Source: Sphingosinicella ginsenosidimutans (GTDB lineage Bacteria > Pseudomonadota > Alphaproteobacteria > Sphingomonadales > Sphingomonadaceae). Taken from it: a DNA stretch of 64,000 nt. A program made the position numbers and the translations under genes. The stretch lies in NCBI RefSeq assembly GCF_007995055.1, contig NZ_VOQQ01000001.1, forward strand, positions 1-64,000. Direction: 5' to 3'. The notes below the pieces were generated by a model. It did no database searches. It was not told the DNA's origin and saw only the letters and a program-made list of their open reading frames with translations. Shown here in pieces: positions 40,030 through 49,121 of the stretch. Numbering within the stretch: position 1 is the stretch's first letter; each line of letters starts with the position of its first letter.

Positions 40030-41499
40030 ATGACCAACGAAAACAGAACCCGCGTGGAAGACATTCCCGCCATCATCGAGCAGCTTGCCGCGATCTACGA
40101 CGAATCGACCGCGAACCTGCGCAGCGCGCTCGCCCGCTATCTCACCAGTCGCGCGATCCCCGATCCGGCGGCGCGTGCGAACGGCCTGTTCGCCTATCCG
40201 GAGCTGCGGATCGACTATGCCGAGACAACGCCCGCAAGCTTCCCGGCCCGCGCCTTCGGCCGGCTCAACCATCTCGGCAGCTACGCGACCAGCATCGCCC
40301 AGCCCCGCCTGTTCCGCAAATATCTCGCCGAGCAGCTCGGCTACCTGATCCGCGATTATGCGGTGAAAGTCTCGGTCGGCCGCTCGGCGCGCGAGATCCC
40401 CTACCCCTACGTCCTCGACGGCTCCGACGACCTCAAGCTCGAGGAAGGCCGCGCCAACGAGCTCGCCCGCGCCTTTCCGACGCCGGAGCTGGTCCATATC
40501 GGCGACGAGATCGCGGACGGCCTTTGGGATCACAGCCACCGTTCGGAACGCCCGCTCTCGCTGTTCGACGGCCCGCGCGTCGATTTCAGCCTGGCGCGCC
40601 TCCGGCACTATACCGGCACGCCCGCCAACCACACGCAGCGCTATGTGCTGTTCACCAACTATGTCCGCTATGTCGACGAGTTCGTCCGCTGGGCGGTCGA
40701 CGAGCTGAAGCGCGAGGACAGCCCCTATGAGGCGCTGTCCGCGGCCGGCGGCGTCTATGTGACCCGCGACACCGAAAACCCGCTCGACAAGGTCGAGAAT
40801 GGCGGCTGGCGGCGCCACCAGATGCCCGCCTATCACCTGATCGCGCCCAATGGCGAGGGCATCACCCTGGTCAATATCGGGGTCGGCCCATCGAACGCGA
40901 AGACGATCTGCGATCATCTCGCGGTGATGCGGCCCGAAGTATGGCTGATGATCGGCCATTGCGGCGGCCTTCGTCCCAGCCAGACGATCGGCGACTATGT
41001 CCTCGCCCACGCCTATCTTCGCGACGATCATGTGATGGACGACATGCTCCCGGTGGAGATCCCGATCCCCGCGATCGCGGAGATCCAGCAGGCGCTGGTC
41101 GCCGCCGCCGTCGCGGTGACCGGCGAATCGCAGCAGGCGCTGAAGGCGCGGCTTCGCACCGGCACGGTCGTCACCACCGACGATCGCAACTGGGAGCTGC
41201 GCTACACATTGTCGGCGCTGCGCTTCAACCAGTCGCGCGCCGTCGCCATCGACATGGAATCGGCGACGGTGGCCGCGCAGGGCTATCGCTTCCGGGTCCC
41301 CTACGGGACCCTCCTATGTGTGTCCGATAAGCCACTACATGGCGAAATAAAGCTGCCGGGACAGGCCAATGCCTTCTACGAGCGTGCGATCAGCCAACAC
41401 CTTAGAATCGGCATAGAAACGCTGCGGATTCTGCGCACCGAAGGGGCGAGCCTCCATTCGCGCAAGCTCAGGAGCTTCGACGAACCCCCCTTCCGGTAA
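40030..41499 (+). CDS. amn: AMP nucleosidase
   Basis: Hydrolyses AMP to adenine and ribose 5-phosphate in nucleotide salvage; 489 residues, as in Escherichia coli. Features: an N-terminal domain with RLNHLGSYATSIAQPRLFRKYLAEQL and a C-terminal nucleoside-phosphorylase-like domain with MIGHCGGLRPSQTIGDYVLAHAYLRDDHVMDD and AIDMESATVAAQGYRF and SDKPLHGEIKLPG. The ATG at 40030 is preceded by AAGGAAGC; upstream in-frame codons are not conserved-looking. First gene of the nucleoside region. Confidence 0.95.
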   Translation: MTNENRTRVEDIPAIIEQLAAIYDESTANLRSALARYLTSRAIPDPAARANGLFAYPELRIDYAETTPASFPARAFGRLNHLGSYATSIAQPRLFRKYLAEQLGYLIRDYAVKVSVGRSAREIPYPYVLDGSDDLKLEEGRANELARAFPTPELVHIGDEIADGLWDHSHRSERPLSLFDGPRVDFSLARLRHYTGTPANHTQRYVLFTNYVRYVDEFVRWAVDELKREDSPYEALSAAGGVYVTRDTENPLDKVENGGWRRHQMPAYHLIAPNGEGITLVNIGVGPSNAKTICDHLAVMRPEVWLMIGHCGGLRPSQTIGDYVLAHAYLRDDHVMDDMLPVEIPIPAIAEIQQALVAAAVAVTGESQQALKARLRTGTVVTTDDRNWELRYTLSALRFNQSRAVAIDMESATVAAQGYRFRVPYGTLLCVSDKPLHGEIKLPGQANAFYERAISQHLRIGIETLRILRTEGASLHSRKLRSFDEPPFR

Positions 41500-41529
41500 C
41501 CCTCGGCTTCCGCTAGGGGATTTTTCCGG
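41500..41529 (+). terminator. Weak terminator after amn
   Basis: CCCTCGG, loop CTT, CCG with a two-base bulge, then AGGG, followed by GATTTTT. The stem is short but the T-run is good for this genome. Confidence 0.4.
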
Positions 41530-41703
41530 AATTTCGGCACCGGGGAGAGATTGCGTCTGGTGGGGCGCTTTCGGAAAGCCGAAATCTACCGCAAACGGTT
41601 CAGATCCGTCCGTTCGGGGTTGTCACATCACTTACGCAATGCAGGGGCATGGGCCCACCCATTCGTGCTGCCAATTCAAGACTCACACCTTCGGGGGTTA
41701 TCA

Positions 41704-44295
41704 ATGAAGACGCTTCCAATTCTTTTCGCGACGACCTCGCTGGCCTTTCCGGCGACGGCGATGGCGCAATCGTCCGGCACGGTCGATTTCGAGAATAACA
41801 ATGCGATTGTCGTCACCGGCACGCGCAACGTCGGCGTCGGCGGCGTCGAATCGCCCGACACGTCCCGCGCCCGCGCGGTGCTCAACTCCACGCTGATCCA
41901 GCACCAGACTCCGGGCCAGAGCGTCGATGACATCATCAACTCGATCCCGGGCGTCAGCTTCCAGAACAACGACCCGTTCGGCTCGGCCGGCGGCACGCTG
42001 ACGATCCGCGGCTTCGACAACACCCGCATCTCGCAGACGTTCGACGGCATCCCGCTCAATGACACCGGCAACTATGCCCTCTATTCGAACCAGCAGCTCG
42101 ATCCGGAGCTGATCGAGCAGGTCAACGTCAACCTCGGCTCGACCGACGTCGACAGCCCCACCGCCGCCGCTTCGGGCAGCACGGTGAACTACCGCACCCG
42201 CCTGCCCACCCGCGACTTCCATGTCCGCCTGCAGGGCTCGGTCGGCTCCTATGATTTCATGCGTGTCTTCGGCGTCATCGACACCGGCGAGTTCACGCCG
42301 TGGGGCACGCGCGCGTTCGTCGCCGCCAGCATGGCGCAGAACGACAACGTCTTCAATCACCGCGGCCAGATCTACAAGCAGCAGTATAATGCGCGGATCT
42401 ATCAGCCGCTGGGCAGCAACGGCGACTTCATCTCGGTCGCCGGCCACTACAACCAGAACCGGAACAACTTCTTCGGTTCGGTGCCGCTGCGCACGGACGG
42501 CAGCATCGGCACGCCCGGCACGACGCCGAGCCGGTTCCCGCTGACCCGCGACGAGCGTTTCTACACGGTTGCGCGCTGCACCATCAACACGACTGCGACG
42601 CCGGGCGTGGCCGACACGGCAAATGGCTGCGGCTCGACCTTCGACGAGCGCTACAATCCGTCCAACACCGGCAACATCCGCATCAACTCGCGCTTCACCC
42701 TCGCCGACGGTCTCGTCCTGACGGTCGATCCCAGCTACCAGTGGGTGAAGGCCAATGGCGGCGGCACCGCGGTCGGCCGCGAAGGCTATCGCGATCTCAA
42801 CCCGGCCGGCGGCTTCAGCAACTGCCAGGGCGTGCTCAACGACGCCAACACGAGCTGCCAGACCGGCTATCAGGGCGGCACGCCCTATTACGGCCGCGAC
42901 CTCAACGGTGACGGCGATCTTCTCGACACCGTCCGCGTCCTCGCGCCGAGCCAGACCGGCACGCACCGGATCGGCGTGATCGCCGGCCTTCGCTACGACA
43001 TCAACAGCAACAACACGATCCGCTTCGCCTACAGCTACGATCATGGTCGTCACCGCCAGACCGGCGAGACGGGGCTGCTGGAGATCAACGGCGAGCCGTT
43101 CGATGTCTTCCCGATCAACGATCCGCTGACCGACGCCGGCGGCAATGTTCTCGAGAAGCGCGACCGTCTGTCCTATGCGATCCTCAACCAGTTTTCGGGC
43201 GAGTATCGCGGTGAGTTCCTGGACAGCCGCCTGGTCGTGAACCTCGGCATTCGCGCGCCGTTCTTCACGCGCAAGCTGAACAACTTCTGCGCCACGTCGA
43301 GCGCCACCGGCTTCGTCGAGTGCTACAGCACGAACACCGCCGGGGCGGACGCCTATGCTCAGTTCAATCCGACGATCCAGGGGCCGCAGCGCCGCGTCTT
43401 CCATTACAACGCAGTGCTGCCGACCGCGGGTCTGACCTATGACCTGACCAACCGCGCCTCCTTGTTCTTCAATTATTCGCGCGGTCTCCAGGTCCCGGGC
43501 ACGGACAACCTGTACAACTCCTTCTTCTTCGCCCCGGACACGCCCGAAGCGCGCCCGAGCCCGGAGACGACGGACAATTTCGATCTTGGCGTGCGCTATC
43601 GTTCGCGCGATCTCGTGGCCCAGCTGTCCGGCTGGTACACGATCTTCCAGAACCGTCTCGCGTCGTCCTACGATCCGGAGCTTGACCGCACGGTCTACCG
43701 GAACCTGGGCACCGTCGATAAGTACGGCATCGACGGCTACCTTTCGTGGCAGGCCATTCCGCAGCTTCAGCTGTCGGTCTTCGGTTCCTACCTCTGGTCG
43801 CATATCCGCGACGACGTGCAGATCGCCACGGTGGGCGGCAATCCGTTCTACCTGCCGACGGCCGGACGCCGCGAATCCGGCGCTCCCGTCTATACGTTCG
43901 GCGGACGCGCCCAGGGCCAGATCGGCCCGATCGAGCTCGGCATCCAGGCAAAGCGGACTGGCCCGCGTTACGTCAACGACGTGAATCAGCCGATCGTCAC
44001 CTGCAACAGCGGTTTCGCGGTGGCGAGCTACTGCCCCGTCAACACCGCCGGTGCGGTGAACCAGGTCATCTACGGCGCCAAGGCCCCGGCCTACACGCTC
44101 GTCGACGTCGACGTGCGCGTTCCGCTGAACTTCCTCGGCCTCAATGACCAGACCTACTTCCAGTTCAACGTCTCGAATCTGTTCGACAAGCTCTATGTCG
44201 GCGGCTTCGGCGGCAACTCGCTGAACACGAGCGTTCCGTTCGTGCAGATCGGCGCGCCGCGGGCGTTCATCGGGACGCTGGTGGTCGGCTTCTAA
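41704..44295 (+). CDS. TonB-dependent outer membrane receptor
   Basis: A 22-stranded energised outer membrane receptor, 863 residues. The signal peptide (LPILFATTSLAFPATAMAQS) is followed by the plug domain beginning IVVTGTRNVGVGG and containing SIPGVSFQNNDPFGSAGGTLTIRGFDNTRISQTFDGIPLND. The barrel ends with the usual aromatic terminus (FIGTLVVGF). ATG at 41704 is used; the in-frame extension upstream lacks signal-peptide character. Third-position G+C appears lower than in neighbours. It lies between amn and cdd, so a nucleoside-related ligand is possible, but the ligand cannot be read from sequence. Confidence 0.92.
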   Translation: MKTLPILFATTSLAFPATAMAQSSGTVDFENNNAIVVTGTRNVGVGGVESPDTSRARAVLNSTLIQHQTPGQSVDDIINSIPGVSFQNNDPFGSAGGTLTIRGFDNTRISQTFDGIPLNDTGNYALYSNQQLDPELIEQVNVNLGSTDVDSPTAAASGSTVNYRTRLPTRDFHVRLQGSVGSYDFMRVFGVIDTGEFTPWGTRAFVAASMAQNDNVFNHRGQIYKQQYNARIYQPLGSNGDFISVAGHYNQNRNNFFGSVPLRTDGSIGTPGTTPSRFPLTRDERFYTVARCTINTTATPGVADTANGCGSTFDERYNPSNTGNIRINSRFTLADGLVLTVDPSYQWVKANGGGTAVGREGYRDLNPAGGFSNCQGVLNDANTSCQTGYQGGTPYYGRDLNGDGDLLDTVRVLAPSQTGTHRIGVIAGLRYDINSNNTIRFAYSYDHGRHRQTGETGLLEINGEPFDVFPINDPLTDAGGNVLEKRDRLSYAILNQFSGEYRGEFLDSRLVVNLGIRAPFFTRKLNNFCATSSATGFVECYSTNTAGADAYAQFNPTIQGPQRRVFHYNAVLPTAGLTYDLTNRASLFFNYSRGLQVPGTDNLYNSFFFAPDTPEARPSPETTDNFDLGVRYRSRDLVAQLSGWYTIFQNRLASSYDPELDRTVYRNLGTVDKYGIDGYLSWQAIPQLQLSVFGSYLWSHIRDDVQIATVGGNPFYLPTAGRRESGAPVYTFGGRAQGQIGPIELGIQAKRTGPRYVNDVNQPIVTCNSGFAVASYCPVNTAGAVNQVIYGAKAPAYTLVDVDVRVPLNFLGLNDQTYFQFNVSNLFDKLYVGGFGGNSLNTSVPFVQIGAPRAFIGTLVVGF

Positions 44296-44319
44296 GCCGG
44301 CGGACAGCCGAACATCGAA

Positions 44320-44355
44320 GGGCCGTCGCGAGCGATCGCGGCGGCCCTTCTTTTT
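44320..44355 (+). terminator. Strong rho-independent terminator after the TonB receptor
   Basis: GGGCCGTCGCGA (44320-44331) pairs with TCGCGGCGGCCC across a short GCGA loop (one mismatch), followed by TTCTTTTT. It ends the receptor transcript before cdd. Confidence 0.88.
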
Positions 44356-44381
44356 GGCCGGCGCCCGTCTATGTTGGCGCG

Positions 44382-44831
44382 ATGAGCCATGATCCACTTG
44401 TCGAGCAGGCCCGCGCCGCCGCGCGCGGCGCCTATGCCCCCTATTCGCGTTTCAGCGTCGGCTGCGCGATCCAATCGGTCGATGGCGAGGTGGCCGTCGG
44501 CGCGAACATGGAAAATGCCTGCTACCGGCTCGGCGTCTGCGCCGAGGTCGCCGCCCTGACCGCGGCGCAGCAGGCGTTCGGGCTCGGGAAGATCGCCCGG
44601 ATCGCCGTCGCCGGCGGCCATGTCGGGCCGGACGGCGCGCTCGCCGGCGACGCGCTCGTCACGTCATGCGGCGGCTGCCGCCAGTCGATCCTCGAAGCCG
44701 CCCAGGTCGCCGGCCGCGACATCGAGGTGATCTCGTCCAACGGCGACGGCACCGAAACCGCCGCCCATCCGATTTCCGAGCTGATCCCCTGGGGCTTCGG
44801 CCCCGACAACCTGAAGGACGCGGGCGCATAA
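44382..44831 (+). CDS. cdd: Cytidine deaminase
   Basis: Zinc-dependent deamination of cytidine and deoxycytidine to uridine forms; 149 residues, the homotetrameric short type. The zinc and proton-shuttle residues are in CYRLGVCAEVAAL (Cys-Ala-Glu) and SCGGCRQSILE (Cys-x-x-Cys). N-terminal YAPYSRFSVGCAIQ is standard. It begins 26 bases after the terminator, so its promoter must overlap that region. Fits the salvage genes around it. Confidence 0.95.
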   Translation: MSHDPLVEQARAAARGAYAPYSRFSVGCAIQSVDGEVAVGANMENACYRLGVCAEVAALTAAQQAFGLGKIARIAVAGGHVGPDGALAGDALVTSCGGCRQSILEAAQVAGRDIEVISSNGDGTETAAHPISELIPWGFGPDNLKDAGA

Positions 44832-44832
44832 A

Positions 44833-44966
44833 TTCTCCCTCGCCCGGCGAAAGCCGGGATGGGGAGGGGGACCATGCGAAGCATGGTGGAGGGGCCCAGG
44901 GCACCCGAAGCCCCTCCACCGCTCTTCGAGCGCCCCCCTCCCCATCGCCTGCGGCGACGGGGAGGA
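44833..44966. repeat. Family A repeat between cdd and the dioxygenase gene
   Basis: Two inverted arms with the shared GGGGAGGGGGACC core. The left arm has ATGCGAAGCAT, and the right arm GCTCTTCGAGCG. Ends read CTCCCTCGCCCGG and GGCGACGGGGAGGA. It fills the gap between two convergent genes. Confidence 0.8.
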
Positions 44967-44967
44967 T

Positions 44968-45918
44968 TCAGGCCAGCTTGATCTCGCGCAGCCGCTCCAG
45001 CAGGTAATCGTGCGCGGTGATCGGCTCGGGATAGAGGTTCGGCCGCTCCGCGCTCACGCAATCGGGCAGCGTCTCGATCAGGAAATCGGGCCGGAAGTGC
45101 AGGAAGAAGGGCATCGAGTAGCGCGAGACGCCGCGCCGCTCGGGCGGCGGGTTGACGACGCGGTGCGTGGTCGATCGCATCACATTGTTGGTCAGCCGCT
45201 GCAGCATGTCGCCGATATTGACGGCGAGCGCGCCCGGCGGCGGCGTCACCGGCACCCAGTCCCCGTCCCGGTCGAGCAATTGCAGCCCCGCTTCCTCGGC
45301 GCCGAGCAGCAGGGTGATCGTGTTGATGTCCTCATGCGCGCCGGCGCGCACGTTCGGGCCGTCGCCCGGGATCGGCGGATAATGGAGCAGGCGCAGCACG
45401 GAATTGCCGTCGCTCACCGTATCCTCGAAATAATCCGGGGCGAGGCCGAGATAGCGCGCGATCGCCTCCAGGATGCGAAGGCCCGCGGTGTCGAAGGCGT
45501 CGAACAGTTCGAGGAAGGTCTGCTTGAACCCCTCGATCTCCCTCGGCCAGACATTGGCCGCCATCACCTCGTTGAAGCGATGGCCATCGGGCAGCTCGCG
45601 GCCGACATGCCAGAATTCCTTGAGATCATAGGCGCTCGCGCCCTTGGCGGTCTCGATCCCGAACGGCGTGTAGCCGCGCGCCCCGCCGCCGCCGGCGATG
45701 TGATAGCCGCGCTTCACCGCTTCCGGCAGCGCGAAGAAGGCCTTCGCCTTGTCCTCGGCGCGCGCGATGAGATCGGCCGGGATGCCGTGATCGGCGATGA
45801 TGGCGAAGCCGTAGGTCTCGAATGACTTGCCGAGCTCGGCGGCGAAGCCCTCCGGATCGCGAAGGGAATCGGCCAGCGAGACCGACGCGACATGCTTGTG
45901 CGTTGCGATTGTATCCAT
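44968..45918 (-). CDS. Isopenicillin N synthase-like Fe(II)/2-oxoglutarate oxygenase
   Basis: A non-heme iron oxygenase of 316 residues. The N-terminal domain (SFETYGFAIIADHGIPADLIARAEDKAKAFFALPEAVK) is the DIOX_N type. The iron triad is His and Asp in RAGAHEDINTITLLLG and a distal His in STTHRVVNPP, with the co-substrate Arg in SRYSMPFF. Such proteins include gibberellin and flavonoid oxygenases and bacterial enzymes of unknown substrate. No pathway partner is evident. Convergent with cdd. Confidence 0.9.
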   Translation of the reverse strand: MDTIATHKHVASVSLADSLRDPEGFAAELGKSFETYGFAIIADHGIPADLIARAEDKAKAFFALPEAVKRGYHIAGGGGARGYTPFGIETAKGASAYDLKEFWHVGRELPDGHRFNEVMAANVWPREIEGFKQTFLELFDAFDTAGLRILEAIARYLGLAPDYFEDTVSDGNSVLRLLHYPPIPGDGPNVRAGAHEDINTITLLLGAEEAGLQLLDRDGDWVPVTPPPGALAVNIGDMLQRLTNNVMRSTTHRVVNPPPERRGVSRYSMPFFLHFRPDFLIETLPDCVSAERPNLYPEPITAHDYLLERLREIKLA

Positions 45919-45952
45919 CGCGGCAATCTAGTCCTGCGCCGGGCCCAAGCCA

Positions 45953-46047
45953 ATCCTCCCTGTGAGCGAAGCTCATGGGGAGGGTGACCGCTCGAAGGGC
46001 GGTGGAGGGGCTTTCGGCGCCGCCCCTCCTCCCCCGCCCGGGAGGAT
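45953..46047. repeat. Family A repeat between the dioxygenase gene and nupC-like gene
   Basis: The left arm AATCCTCCCTGTGAGCGAAGCTC, then GGGGAGGGTGACC and CGCTCGAAGGGCGG. The right arm is shortened (CCCGGGAGGAT). It lies just upstream of the oxygenase gene and just after the stop of the transporter gene. Confidence 0.75.
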
Positions 46048-47300
46048 CAGGCGGTGGCGGACAGGATCAGCCCCGCCAGCGCAGCGCTCATCAGGTTGGA
46101 GAGCGATCCGGCGAGCAGCGCCTTCAGCCCGAGCCGCGCGATCATCGGCCGCTGGTTGGGGGCGAGCCCGCCCGTCACCGCCATCTGGATCGCGATCGAG
46201 CTGAAATTGGCGAAGCCGCACAGCATGAAGGTGGTGATCGCGACGGTGATCGGCGAGAGCGTCGAGCGGATGTTGCTGAGATCGATGAACGCGACGAATT
46301 CGTTCAGCACCACCTTCGTGCCGAACAGGCCGCCCGCCGTCCCGGCCTCGTTCCACGGCACGTTCAGCATGAACATGACCGGCTGGAAGACCTTGCCGAG
46401 GATCCACTGGAAGGACAGGCCGTCGAAGCCGAACAGGTGGCCGATGCCGCCGAGGATGCCGTTGGCGAGCGCGACCAGCGCGACGAAGGCGAGCACCATC
46501 GCGCCGACCGCGACCGCGAGCTTGACGCCGGTCTGGGCGCCGACGGCCGCGGCCATGATGACATTGGCCGGCCGTTCCTCGCCATGTTCGCCTTCGTCGA
46601 TCGGCTCCGGCTCGATGCCGCGCGCGGCCGGATCGTCGGGCATGATGATCTTGGCCATCAGGATGCCGCCCGGCGCCGACATGAAGCTCGCCGCGAGCAG
46701 ATAGGGCAGGAAGACGTCGCGCTGGTCCCCGAACATCTGGGCGTAGGCGAGCAGGATCGTCCCCGCGACGCCGGCCATGCCGACGCTCATGATGCAGAAC
46801 AGCTGCGATGGCGTGAGGTTGGCGAGATAGGGCTTGATCGTCAGCGGGCTTTCCGACTGGCCGACGAAGATGTTGGCGGCCGATCCGAGCGATTCGACCT
46901 TGGTGATTCCCGTCACCAGCTGGATCGCGCCGCCGAGCCATTTGATGATCAGCTGCATGATGCCGAGATGGTAGAGGATCGAGATCAGGCTGGCGAAGAA
47001 GATGATCACCGGCAGCGCGGCGAGCGCGAAGCTGTGCCCGCCGATTTCCGGCGATGCGAGCGGCCCGAACACGAAGTCGATCCCGGCCTGTGCATAGCCC
47101 AGCAGGTCCGATACCCCGGCCGACATCGCGCCGATCACGTTGCGGCCCCAGGGCGTGCCGAGCACCAGCACCGCGAGCGCCGCCTGGAGCGCGAAGGCCG
47201 CGCCGACGACGCGCAGCCGGATCCAGCGCCGGTTCGATGAGAAGAGCACCGCGATCGCCAGGATCACGACGATGCCGCCGACGCCGATCAGATAGTTCAT
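46047..47300 (-). CDS. Concentrative nucleoside transporter (CNT/NupC family)
   Basis: Ion-coupled uptake of nucleosides through the inner membrane, 417 residues with about ten helices. Family features: ALPVIIFFASLISILYHLGIMQLII, GSAANIFVGQSESPLTIKPYL (the conserved QSESP), SFMSAPGGILMAKIIMPD, PWNEAGTAGGLFGTKVVLNEFVAFIDL and TFMLCGFANFSSIAIQ. Groups with cdd, amn, the LOG-family enzyme and adenosine kinase in a salvage region. Direction leftward; likely starts its own transcript. Confidence 0.95.
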   Translation of the reverse strand: MNYLIGVGGIVVILAIAVLFSSNRRWIRLRVVGAAFALQAALAVLVLGTPWGRNVIGAMSAGVSDLLGYAQAGIDFVFGPLASPEIGGHSFALAALPVIIFFASLISILYHLGIMQLIIKWLGGAIQLVTGITKVESLGSAANIFVGQSESPLTIKPYLANLTPSQLFCIMSVGMAGVAGTILLAYAQMFGDQRDVFLPYLLAASFMSAPGGILMAKIIMPDDPAARGIEPEPIDEGEHGEERPANVIMAAAVGAQTGVKLAVAVGAMVLAFVALVALANGILGGIGHLFGFDGLSFQWILGKVFQPVMFMLNVPWNEAGTAGGLFGTKVVLNEFVAFIDLSNIRSTLSPITVAITTFMLCGFANFSSIAIQMAVTGGLAPNQRPMIARLGLKALLAGSLSNLMSAALAGLILSATA

Positions 47301-47356
47301 GAAGATCCCCGCCCTTCGCCTGTTCTACCGGCGCAGCATCGCGCGCCGGCGCGAAA

Positions 47357-47926
47357 TCACCAAACCATTTTCGGTTCGGCCTTGCCGATCGCGCCCGCGA
47401 GCGTGTCGAGCACCGCCGGCACGCTGTCCGCGACGATGAGCTGGGCCCGCCGCGCCGGCGACATGAAGCCGCTTTGCGTCACATGGTCGAGGAAGCCGAT
47501 CATCTGGTCCCAGAAGCCGCCCTGGTTGAGCAGGGCGAAGGGCTTGGAATGATAGCCGAGCGCGTTCCAGCTCCACGCCTCGAACAGCTCGTCGAGCGTG
47601 CCGACGCCGCCGGGGATCGCGACGAAGGCGTCGGTGAGCTCGGTCATCTTCGCCTTGCGCTCGTGCATCGTCTCGACGACGTGGAGCTCGGTGAGGCCGG
47701 TATGCGCGACTTCGAGGTCGACCAGGGCCTGGGGGATCACGCCATAGGCCTCGCCGCCGGCGCCGAGCACAGAATCGGCGACGACCCCCATCAGCCCGCG
47801 ATGCCCGCCGCCATAGACGAGCGCGATCCCGCGCCGCGCCATTTCCTCGCCAAGCGCGCGCGCAACCTCGCCGAACCACGCCTCGCTCCCCATCGAGGAG
47901 CCGCAATAGACCGCCAGCCGCTTCAT
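47357..47926 (-). CDS. LOG family phosphoribohydrolase
   Basis: Hydrolyses (cytokinin) nucleoside 5'-monophosphates to base plus ribose 5-phosphate; many bacterial members use AMP. 189 residues. The signature PGGVGTLDELFE and the YGGGHRGLMGVVADSVL and VYCGSSMG segments are all present. ATG at 47926 fits the family; longer in-frame reading enters the repeat upstream. Often still annotated as lysine decarboxylase, which is incorrect for this family. With amn it would give two AMP-cleaving enzymes close together. Confidence 0.93.
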   Translation of the reverse strand: MKRLAVYCGSSMGSEAWFGEVARALGEEMARRGIALVYGGGHRGLMGVVADSVLGAGGEAYGVIPQALVDLEVAHTGLTELHVVETMHERKAKMTELTDAFVAIPGGVGTLDELFEAWSWNALGYHSKPFALLNQGGFWDQMIGFLDHVTQSGFMSPARRAQLIVADSVPAVLDTLAGAIGKAEPKMVW

Positions 47927-47943
47927 GCCGCCAAGCCCTTCCT

Positions 47944-48030
47944 CGTCATTCCCGCGAAGGCGGGAATCCAGCTTTTCTCCCTGGGCGCCTGCGCTCGGCA
48001 AGCTGGACCCCCGCTTTCGCGGGGGTGACG
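47944..48030. repeat. Inverted repeat family C (GTCATTCCCGCGAAGGCGGG type)
   Basis: The left end CGTCATTCCCGCGAAGGCGG and right end CCCGCTTTCGCGGGGGTGACG are related inverted copies, with TCCAGC/AGCTGGA inside both. This is a widespread proteobacterial palindrome type. It lies between the LOG gene start and the stop of the kinase gene. Confidence 0.75.
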
Positions 48031-48053
48031 AAGGGAAAAGCAAGCCGCGCTTG

Positions 48054-49049
48054 TCACGTCGCCGCCACCAGTGCCCTGAGGTCCGCCTCCGGCCGCGCGC
48101 CGAAATGGGAGATCACCTCCGCCGCCGCGATCGATCCGATGCGAAGGCTCTCCTCAAGGCTCTCGCCCCGCGCCTGGCCGACCAGGAAGCCGGCGGCGAA
48201 GAGATCGCCGGCGCCGGTCGTGTCGACCACGCCCTTGCCGATCCGCGCGATCGGAACCGAGACGCGCCGCCCGCCCTGCGAGGCCATCGCGCCGTCCGCG
48301 CCGCAGGTGACGACGAGCAGCGGCACCTTCGCCTCGATCGCCGCGATCGCGGCGTCGCGATCCTCGATCCCGGCAAGCGCGCGGATTTCCGCCTCGTTGG
48401 CGAAGAGGAGGTCGATATCGCCCCGTTCCAGCATCGCGACGATCTCGGCGCGGTGCGGCTTGATGCAGGCGATGTCGGAAAGGGTGAAGGCGACCTTCCG
48501 GCCCGCTTCATGCGCGATCCGCATCGCCTCCGCCATCGCCGCGCGCGGCCCTTCGGAGCGCCACAGATAGGCTTCGAGATAGAGGATCGCCGCGCCCCTG
48601 ATCTGGTCCGGATCGAGCGCGCTCGCCGCAAGCTCATGCGCCGCGCCGCGATAGGTGTTCATCGTGCGCTGGGCATCGGCGGTGACGAGGATCAGGCATC
48701 GCCCCGTCGGCGTACCGCTGTCGATCGGCGGCGTTTCGAACTCGACGCCGTGCGCGCGGATATCGTGGGTGAAAATCTCGCCGAGCTGGTCTTTCGCGAC
48801 CTGGCCGACGAAGCCGGCGCGCCCGCCGAGCGCCGCGACGCCGGCCATCGTGTTCGCCGCCGATCCGCCACTCACCTCGCGCGCCTGGCTCATCTTGGCA
48901 TAGAGCCGTGTCGCGCCCTCGGCATCGAGCACCTGCATCGATCCCTTGACGAGCCCCTCCTCGAGGAGAAGCGATTCCTCGGCGCTGGCGAGCACGTCCA
49001 CCACGGCGTCGCCGATCGCCAGCACATCCAGTCGGGTCTCGATCACCAC
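48054..49049 (-). CDS. Adenosine kinase-like PfkB kinase
   Basis: ATP-dependent phosphorylation of a nucleoside (adenosine in characterised alphaproteobacterial members), 331 residues. Features: RLDVLAIGDAVVDVLA, GGSAANTMAGVAALGGRAGFVGQV and the catalytic VVDTTGAGDLFAAGFLVG. GTG at 49049 gives the family's usual N-terminus; an ATG at 49094 in frame adds 15 poorly typical residues and has no clear ribosome site. Belongs to the salvage group. Divergent from the YhhQ-type transporter gene. Confidence 0.9.
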   Translation of the reverse strand: MVIETRLDVLAIGDAVVDVLASAEESLLLEEGLVKGSMQVLDAEGATRLYAKMSQAREVSGGSAANTMAGVAALGGRAGFVGQVAKDQLGEIFTHDIRAHGVEFETPPIDSGTPTGRCLILVTADAQRTMNTYRGAAHELAASALDPDQIRGAAILYLEAYLWRSEGPRAAMAEAMRIAHEAGRKVAFTLSDIACIKPHRAEIVAMLERGDIDLLFANEAEIRALAGIEDRDAAIAAIEAKVPLLVVTCGADGAMASQGGRRVSVPIARIGKGVVDTTGAGDLFAAGFLVGQARGESLEESLRIGSIAAAEVISHFGARPEADLRALVAAT

Positions 49050-49121
49050 CGGCTCATGGCGGGATCGGGGCGAATCGGAAAGCCCTTTTTGCATGGAGCA
49101 AAAGCCGTTACGCCATCGACG

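Noticed and set aside
39292..41031. 579-codon minus-strand frame across the prephenate dehydratase and amn genes
   Set aside because: Antisense to two conserved enzymes with clear motifs and overlapping start/stop coupling on the plus strand.
41701..44397. 898-codon minus-strand frame opposite the TonB receptor
   Set aside because: Mirror of the receptor reading frame; Val/Asp/Ala-rich composition without any domain.
49050..49121. PreQ1 riboswitch in front of the queuosine precursor transporter
   Set aside because: The 70-base gap lacks the short stem-loop and A-rich tail of preQ1-I and cannot hold preQ1-II; no supporting sequence.
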